This document shows positions 22,781 through 27,199 of a DNA stretch of 27,199 bases, piece by piece. Below the pieces are notes generated by a model. That model was not told where the DNA came from, did no database searches, and saw only the letters and a list, made by a program, of their open reading frames with translations. A program made the position numbers and the translations under genes. Every line of letters begins with the position of its first letter. Within the stretch, counting starts at the first letter, position 1. The DNA comes from Halovivax sp. (lineage in GTDB: Archaea; Halobacteriota; Halobacteria; Halobacteriales; Natrialbaceae), in contig SKPV01000017.1 in NCBI GenBank assembly GCA_007119345.1, positions 1-27,199 on the forward strand. Direction: 5' to 3'.

Positions 22781-23686
22781 ATGAGTGACCGGACCGGAGC
22801 CGGGGAATCTGGCTGGTTCGCGGCCGCCGACACGGACGGTTCCGACGGGGACGCCGAGGCGATCGCCGCCGGAACGACGGACGAACCCGAGAACTGGCCC
22901 CGACTCGCCGTCGAAACCGGATTCGCGGAGACGACCGCGGCGTACTACGATCGACTCCACCGCGGAACCGTCGAGGCGACGCGAGCGGCCGTGGAGGACC
23001 GAGAGCGAGCGGACGATCGACAGCTGATCCACGCCGTGCGGGCGATGGACGACTGTCGCCGGACCGCGAACGAGCTGGCCGAGCGACTGTCGGAATGGGC
23101 CGGAACGATCGACCGCGACCCGGGAAGCGGGGTCTCCTACGCCCGCTCCGTGGCGAACGGCGAGACCGAGGTCGACGACGCGACCGTGGTATCGCTCGCC
23201 GGGCGGGTCGTCGACCTCGCCGAGGAGGCCGATCGCCTCGAAGCGACGATCCGGGAGCAGGCTCCGACCGTCGCACCGAACCTCTCGTCGATGGCCGGGC
23301 CCGTTCTCACCGCCCGCCTGCTCTCGCTCGCCGGCGGCCTCGAATCGCTCGCCAAGAAGCCGAGCGGGACGCTTCAGGTGCTCGGCGCGGAGGACGCGCT
23401 GTTCGCCCACCTCAGGGGACACGCCCCGTCGCCGAAACACGGCGTCATCTACACGCACGAAGCCGTCGGCGCCACCCGGCCCGAGGATCGCGGCTCGGCG
23501 GCCCGAGCGCTCGCGGGCAAGCTCACGATCGCCGCGCGGGTCGATCATTACTCCGGCGAACTCCGACCGGAACTGGCGGACGAACTCGCCGATCGGATTC
23601 GAACGATCCGGGCGCGTGCCGACGACGACGAACGGGCCGATGGATCGGAGACGGACGACGGCCAACGGAGGTCGGCCGATGAGTGA
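22781..23686 (+). CDS. nop5: Nop5/Nop56-like box C/D RNP protein
   Basis: Scaffold of the archaeal box C/D RNP (301 aa), which links L7Ae-bound guide RNA to the methylase fibrillarin. The N-terminal domain (about 1-75) binds fibrillarin. A coiled-coil segment (about 85-180, for example VVDLAEEADRLEATIREQAP) mediates dimer formation. The NOP domain contains the RNA-binding signature GAEDALFAHLRGHAPSPKHG at about residue 202, followed by VIYTHEAV. The C-terminus is acidic rather than the lysine-rich tail of eukaryotic relatives, as usual in halophiles. ATTTACGG at 22751-22758 places a leaderless start at ATG 22781. It overlaps the fibrillarin gene by 8 nt. Confidence 0.93.
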   Translation: MSDRTGAGESGWFAAADTDGSDGDAEAIAAGTTDEPENWPRLAVETGFAETTAAYYDRLHRGTVEATRAAVEDRERADDRQLIHAVRAMDDCRRTANELAERLSEWAGTIDRDPGSGVSYARSVANGETEVDDATVVSLAGRVVDLAEEADRLEATIREQAPTVAPNLSSMAGPVLTARLLSLAGGLESLAKKPSGTLQVLGAEDALFAHLRGHAPSPKHGVIYTHEAVGATRPEDRGSAARALAGKLTIAARVDHYSGELRPELADELADRIRTIRARADDDERADGSETDDGQRRSADE

Positions 23687-24317
23687 GTTGCCGACCGGCG
23701 TCGAACGCCGTCCGTTTGAGGGCCGCGAGCGCCTCGCCACGCGCGGGTCACCGGTCTACGGCGAACCGACGGACGGGGAGTGGCGCGCCTGGGACCCACG
23801 CCGTTCCAAGCTCGGCGCGATGCTCGAACTCGGGATGGAGACGGGACTGGCGGGCGGTCCGAACGAAACGGTGCTGTACCTCGGCGCCGCCAGCGGAACC
23901 ACGGTGAGCCACGTCGCCGACTTCGCCGGACCGACGTACGCCGTCGAGTTCGCACCGCGACCCGCCCGGGACCTGCTCGAGGTCGCCGAATCGCGCTCCC
24001 GACTGTTCCCGCTGCTCGCGGATGCCAGGTTTCCCGAGCGATACGCCCACGTAGTCGAGGCCGACCTCGACGCCGTGATCCAGGACGTCGCCACGCGGGG
24101 ACAGGCTCGGGTGGCGCTGGAGAACGGTCGGTTCCTGGCCGACGACGGGCGACTGATACTGGCCGTGAAGGCTCGGAGCGAGGACGTAACCGCCGAGCCG
24201 TCGACCGTCTTCGATGCGGTGCTGGACGACCTCGAGGAGGGCTACGAGGTGCTCGATACCGAGCGGCTCGACGGGTTCCACGCCGATCACCTTGGCGTCG
24301 TCGCGAGGCCCCGGTAG
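23679..24317 (+). CDS. flpA: Fibrillarin-like rRNA/tRNA 2'-O-methyltransferase
   Basis: S-adenosylmethionine-dependent methylase of 212 aa, the catalytic subunit of box C/D RNPs. Family motifs are WRAWDPRRSKLGAMLELGM, the SAM-binding motif I VLYLGAASGTTVSHVAD (residues about 64-80), YAVEFAPRPARDLL, the acidic catalytic region VEADLDAVIQDVA and LILAVKARSEDV with the catalytic-site lysine. ATG 23679 lies in an 8-nt overlap with the nop5 stop and follows GGAGGT (23667-23672) by six bases, so both proteins are made from one message. Length is at the short end of normal. Confidence 0.95.
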   Translation: MSELPTGVERRPFEGRERLATRGSPVYGEPTDGEWRAWDPRRSKLGAMLELGMETGLAGGPNETVLYLGAASGTTVSHVADFAGPTYAVEFAPRPARDLLEVAESRSRLFPLLADARFPERYAHVVEADLDAVIQDVATRGQARVALENGRFLADDGRLILAVKARSEDVTAEPSTVFDAVLDDLEEGYEVLDTERLDGFHADHLGVVARPR

Positions 24318-24367
24318 GGAGTCGGTCGCGGAGGTGTTCGTGACGGCTGGGCTCTCGGAGATTCGCG

Positions 24368-24507
24368 GTACGCATCGAGATCGCGAGAGGTCACGGGACG
24401 CATCGGGATCGCGAGAGGCTACGTGACGCATCGGGACCGCGCATATCTACGGTACGCATCGGGATCACGGGGGTTTACGGTGCGCATCCGGATTACGAGT
24501 TCGCGAT
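24368..24507. repeat. Five tandem copies of a 28-bp repeat
   Basis: Units start at 24368, 24396, 24424, 24452 and 24480, with core (G/T)(T/G)ACGCATCGGGATCGCG. Copies 1-4 are close and copy 5 is most diverged. The array fills the space between the convergent flpA stop (24317) and the membrane-protein gene, and its last copy overlaps that gene's stop codon (24493-24495). There are no unique spacers, so it is not CRISPR, and 28 is not a multiple of three. Confidence 0.88.
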
Positions 24508-25038
24508 TCGGGACGGACGATCCCGTCGGTCGTCCAGGTACCGCGCCACCGACTCGGCGGTTCGAGGAAAGCACATCGTCGCGATCGCGGCGAAAGCCGA
24601 CGCGACGATCAGCCACGCGTACCACGCGCCGACCGCGTCGACGACGGCGGCGCCACCGTAGGCGCCGATGAGGACGACGGCGTTGTAATACACCAGCCGA
24701 AGAGCGAGCATCGACGGTCGAAGCGACACCCAGCCGAGCGTGTCCGTCCGGAACGGGGCGATCCAGCCGCCGCGGATGACGGTTCCGACCAGCCACATCG
24801 TCATCCAGACGACCAGCGCTCCCCCGGTGAGGGCGTATCCCTCCGCCGGCTCCGCCGCCATGATGGCGAACAACGACGGCAACGCCACCACCGAGACGTC
24901 CCCGAAGATGTACGTCGCGTCGTGGAGGAATCGGCCGAATCCGCTCTTCTCGACGCGGCCGAGCGAGCCGTAGCCGTACCACGTCCGCCGCTGGGTCGAG
25001 TACGCCGGGCGGGTGTCCCGGCCCGGAGCGCTCTTCAT
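24493..25038 (-). CDS. Small multi-pass membrane protein, unknown function
   Basis: Protein of 181 aa. A hydrophilic N-terminus rich in Arg and Tyr (residues 1-35, including TWYGYGSLGRVEKSGFGR) precedes about four hydrophobic helices: VSVVALPSLFAIMAA, ALTGGALVVWMTMWLVGTVI, LVYYNAVVLIGAYGGAAVVD and WLIVASAFAAIATMCF. The tail is polar and charged (YLDDRRDRPSRIANS). I do not recognise a named family. ATG 25038 is strongly supported by the minus-strand TATA-like CGTTAAGTTT at 25060-25069, centred 27 nt upstream. A longer open frame running to 26364 is an antisense shadow of gshA. Confidence 0.75.
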   Translation of the reverse strand: MKSAPGRDTRPAYSTQRRTWYGYGSLGRVEKSGFGRFLHDATYIFGDVSVVALPSLFAIMAAEPAEGYALTGGALVVWMTMWLVGTVIRGGWIAPFRTDTLGWVSLRPSMLALRLVYYNAVVLIGAYGGAAVVDAVGAWYAWLIVASAFAAIATMCFPRTAESVARYLDDRRDRPSRIANS

Positions 25039-25059
25039 GCACCGGCGTACCACGGATCG

Positions 25060-25069
25060 AAACTTAACG
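25060..25069 (-). promoter_or_regulatory. TATA-like box of the membrane-protein gene
   Basis: CGTTAAGTTT on the minus strand, exactly at the leaderless position for ATG 25038. Confidence 0.6.
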
Positions 25070-25132
25070 ATTCCCGCGGCCGAACCGGACGTTCGGGATG
25101 GTCGCGATCGACTCGACTGCCGACTCCAAAAC

Positions 25133-25140
25133 CGTATTAC
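25133..25140 (+). promoter_or_regulatory. TATA-like box of gshA
   Basis: CGTATTAC, centred about 28 nt before ATG 25165. It supports that start over upstream in-frame codons. Confidence 0.5.
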
Positions 25141-25164
25141 CCCCTCAGGCGAAAGAGCCGTTCG

Positions 25165-26253
25165 ATGGACCGCGGGTCGTCGGAGTCGTTCGACAGGATG
25201 GGCACGATCGGCGTCGAGGAGGAGTGTTTCGTCGTCGACGCGAACGGCCGTCCCACGAGCGGGACCGACGAACTCGTCTACGAGCACGACCCGCCGGAGA
25301 TCCTGGTCGATCGACTCGACCACGAACTGTTCAAGTGCGTCATCGAGACGCAAACCCCGCTGATCGAGGATCCCGCCCGCGTCGGCGAGGCGCTTCGGGA
25401 GGTCCGCCGGGCGCTCGTCGACCACGCGGACGCGCACGGTTACGGGATCGCCGCCGCGGGATTGCACCCGCTCGCTCGTTGGCGGGAACTGGAACGGGCC
25501 GAGAAGCCGCGCTACCGATCGCAGCTCGATCGCATTCAGTATCCACAGCACCGAAACACGACCGCGGGCGTCCACGTTCACGTCGGCGTCGACGACGCCG
25601 ACAAGGCGGTCTGGATCGCCAACGAGCTCCGCTGGTACGTCCCGGTCATGCTGGCGCTCTCTGCGAACTCTCCCTACTGGAACGGCTTCGATACCGGCTT
25701 GCAGTCCGCGCGGGCGAAGATCTTCGAGGCGCTGCCGAACACCGGCATGCCGACCTACTTCGAGGACTTCGAGTCCTTCGACCGGTTCGAACGCCGAATG
25801 GTCGACGGGGACGCGATCGCGGATCGAGGCGAGCTCTGGTACGACGTCAGACCCCACACGGGCCACGGTACCGTCGAGATTCGAACCCCTGACGGACAGG
25901 CCGATCCCGACGTCGTACTCGCGTTCGTCGAGTACGGCCACGCCCTGGTCGAAGATCTGGCGGCGGCCTACGAGGACGGCGCCCGGGGCCGCGCCCGGGA
26001 TCACCGTCGCGAGGTTCTCGACGAGAACAAGTGGCGCGCGATCCGGAACGGCCACGAGGCGACGCTGTTCGACCGCGACCTGGAGGGGACGATCGATCTC
26101 GGCGAACTGGTCGACAGGGAGTGCGAACGGCTGGGAGTCGACGGTATCCGCCGCGTCTACGAGCGCGAGAGCGGCGCCGAACGCCAGCGGCGTCTCCTGG
26201 AGGACCCCGGCGTGGACGGGCTGTGCGCCGACCTGGAACTTCGGCCCGAGTGA
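25165..26253 (+). CDS. gshA: Glutamate-cysteine ligase, GCS2 type
   Basis: ATP-dependent ligase of 362 aa that joins glutamate and cysteine. Gamma-glutamylcysteine is the main small thiol of halobacteria and replaces glutathione. Family features are GTIGVEEECFVVDANGRP (metal-binding glutamates, residues about 13-30), ELFKCVIETQTP, YPQHRNTTAGVHVHVGVDDA with the HVHVG motif, ALSANSPYWNGFDTG and VRPHTGHGTVEIRTPD. The frame is open upstream to 24922, but the promoter and family start favour ATG 25165. It is divergent from the membrane-protein gene. Confidence 0.92.
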   Translation: MDRGSSESFDRMGTIGVEEECFVVDANGRPTSGTDELVYEHDPPEILVDRLDHELFKCVIETQTPLIEDPARVGEALREVRRALVDHADAHGYGIAAAGLHPLARWRELERAEKPRYRSQLDRIQYPQHRNTTAGVHVHVGVDDADKAVWIANELRWYVPVMLALSANSPYWNGFDTGLQSARAKIFEALPNTGMPTYFEDFESFDRFERRMVDGDAIADRGELWYDVRPHTGHGTVEIRTPDGQADPDVVLAFVEYGHALVEDLAAAYEDGARGRARDHRREVLDENKWRAIRNGHEATLFDRDLEGTIDLGELVDRECERLGVDGIRRVYERESGAERQRRLLEDPGVDGLCADLELRPE

Positions 26254-26387
26254 ACACGCCCTGGTCATCGATCGTGACGGACGCCTACGTCCAGAGCGCG
26301 CCACATCGTACCGCCGACGACTCCGAGCCGACACTTCGAACCGTCGACGACCCCGAGACGCCACGGCGAATCGTCTACGAGCCGTGA
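26250..26387 (+). CDS. Possible 45-aa protein coupled to gshA
   Basis: GTG 26250 overlaps the gshA stop (GTGA) and opens a frame starting MNTPWSSIVTDAYVQSA and ending TPRRIVYEP. Composition is acidic and plausible for a halophile, but no domain is recognised and no clear ribosome site precedes it. It may be chance; the remaining 26388-26574 region holds only the promoter of the next gene. Confidence 0.22.
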   Translation: MNTPWSSIVTDAYVQSAPHRTADDSEPTLRTVDDPETPRRIVYEP

Positions 26388-26535
26388 CACTCCAACGAAC
26401 CCGTCCCGCTCCCGGGACACCTCAGCGTCCGGTCCGACCGTTCGATCGCTCTACCGCGTCGGGAACGGGTAACAGAGAAGCCCGTCGTCGGACGACGGAG
26501 GGGACGAGCCCAGGTGCCAGACGTGCCACGCAAAG

Positions 26536-26543
26536 GTTTAATC
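26536..26543 (+). promoter_or_regulatory. TATA-like box of the last regulator gene
   Basis: GTTTAATC, centred 35 nt before ATG 26575. It predicts a leader of less than 10 nt. Confidence 0.6.
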
Positions 26544-26574
26544 CGGCAGGAGGCTTGGTCCCTCGTGAGAGGAC

Positions 26575-27192
26575 ATGACTGGAACGGACCCCGACGATCC
26601 GGACCTGACGGCCCGCGACGAGGTCCGATCCGAGACGAACGACGGTGAGGGGGCGACGACCATCGAGCAGGTCGACGGCCGAATCGTCGACCTCCTGGCC
26701 TGGATCCTCGACACGGAGACGCGCGCGAAGATCTACGTCTACCTGCTGGCCAACCCCGGGAGCACGAGCGAAGAGGTCGCGACGGGAACGGGCCTGTACC
26801 CGAGTACCGTCCGCGAAGCCCTCGCCGAGCTCAACGACGAGGGAAAGGTCAGCCGCCAGAAGCGTGCGAGCGACGGTGCCGGAAACAACCCGTACGAGTA
26901 CACGGCGATCGCGCCGAGCGAACTCGTCGGCGGCATCGTCGATCAGGTCCAGCACGAACTGAACACGATTTTCACGCTGGATCGCGTGCTCGATCGGGGC
27001 GAACCCGGGTTCGGCGACGAGGACGTCGAGCCCGTCACGATCACCGTCGACGACGAAGTGACCGTCGACGCGAACGAGTCCGACGAATCGGGAGCGATCG
27101 ACGAGCGCCCCAGCGGACCGCCTTCGATCCACGACGACCTCGACGAGAGCCGGCGATCGGGCGGTTCCCCGCGGGATCGCGACGAGCGGTGA
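26575..27192 (+). CDS. Winged-helix transcriptional regulator with acidic tail
   Basis: Protein of 205 aa. An acidic N-terminus (1-35) is followed by a winged helix-turn-helix (about 40-110): AWILDTETRAKIYVYLLANP, then STSEEVATGTGLYPSTVREA, LAELNDEGKVSRQKRA and a wing ending NPYEYTAIAPSEL. Residues about 120-145 (GIVDQVQHELNTIFTLDRVL) form a likely dimerisation helix. The last 60 residues are disordered and very acidic. It resembles ArsR/MarR-like haloarchaeal regulators; target and signal are unknown. ATG 26575 fits the promoter at 26536-26543. The gene is complete and ends seven bases before the window edge. Confidence 0.85.
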   Translation: MTGTDPDDPDLTARDEVRSETNDGEGATTIEQVDGRIVDLLAWILDTETRAKIYVYLLANPGSTSEEVATGTGLYPSTVREALAELNDEGKVSRQKRASDGAGNNPYEYTAIAPSELVGGIVDQVQHELNTIFTLDRVLDRGEPGFGDEDVEPVTITVDDEVTVDANESDESGAIDERPSGPPSIHDDLDESRRSGGSPRDRDER

Positions 27193-27199
27193 CCGATCG

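Noticed and set aside
24368..24507. CRISPR array (28-bp repeats)
   Set aside because: Units are directly adjacent with no unique spacers, and no cas genes are present.
24493..26364. 623-codon minus-strand frame spanning the membrane-protein gene and the opposite strand of gshA
   Set aside because: Only the last 181 codons look like a protein and have a promoter; the rest mirrors gshA.
26384..26578. 64-codon frame chained by GTGA to the possible 45-aa ORF
   Set aside because: Arg/Pro/Thr-rich composition, runs through the promoter of the final regulator gene, and has no ribosome site.

Overview
The window is chromosomal DNA from a halophilic archaeon (class Halobacteria). The evidence is very GC-rich coding sequence, strongly acidic proteins, a type VI topoisomerase, HalOD1-type output domains, a Nop5-fibrillarin pair, a GCS2-type glutamate-cysteine ligase and archaeal promoters. 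Most single genes have a TATA-like A/T-rich box centred about 27 nt upstream of the chosen start codon, so most transcripts look leaderless. Genes inside operons instead start by 4-8 nt overlaps preceded by GGAGG-like sites. I cannot name the genus.

Layout. 1-2836: top6B (5' end outside the window) and top6A. 2883-3299: small membrane-anchored pilin-like protein. 3391-4957: metallo-beta-lactamase-fold hydrolase and fumarylacetoacetate-hydrolase-family enzyme, both minus strand. 5151-5588: tRNA-Glu(UUC) followed by tandem repeats, each ending in a copy of the tRNA 3' end. 5649-7504: HalOD1 protein, Lrp/AsnC regulator and UbiA prenyltransferase, all minus strand. 7673-9687: sucCD. 9933-11159: acidic low-complexity protein. 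11257-11668: degraded C-terminal part of a type III RuBisCO large subunit. 11695-13399: small winged-helix protein and a BioF-like enzyme. 13425-15107: C2H2 microprotein, AstE/aspartoacylase-like enzyme and DUF309 protein, all minus strand. 15263-15706: a 43-aa CxxC microprotein, then tRNA-Leu(CAA) followed by a 3'-end echo. 15791-17895: inositol-monophosphatase-family enzyme and DUF63 membrane protein. 18256-22117: a 14-codon upstream ORF, a 1022-aa RND/MMPL transporter and a TrmB-type regulator, chained by 4-nt overlaps. 22285-24317: second HalOD1 protein, then nop5-flpA. 24493-26253: membrane protein and gshA, divergent. 26575-27192: winged-helix regulator.

How genes work together. Top6A and Top6B form topoisomerase VI. 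SucC and SucD form succinyl-CoA synthetase. Nop5 and fibrillarin are two of the core proteins of the box C/D RNP that 2'-O-methylates RNA. The transporter and its TrmB-like regulator look like one self-regulated operon with a translated leader.

The most interesting signal is at the two tRNA genes. Downstream of each lies a nested hairpin centred on a GAA loop. One arm repeats the tRNA's own T-loop and 3' end and the other arm is complementary to it. The arms differ between the Glu and Leu loci, matching the tRNA present, while the layout is the same. Second is the RuBisCO remnant, which retains recognisable active-site motifs in three reading frames. Several gene ends also carry short tandem repeats with periods of 27, 28, 37-40 and 42 bp.
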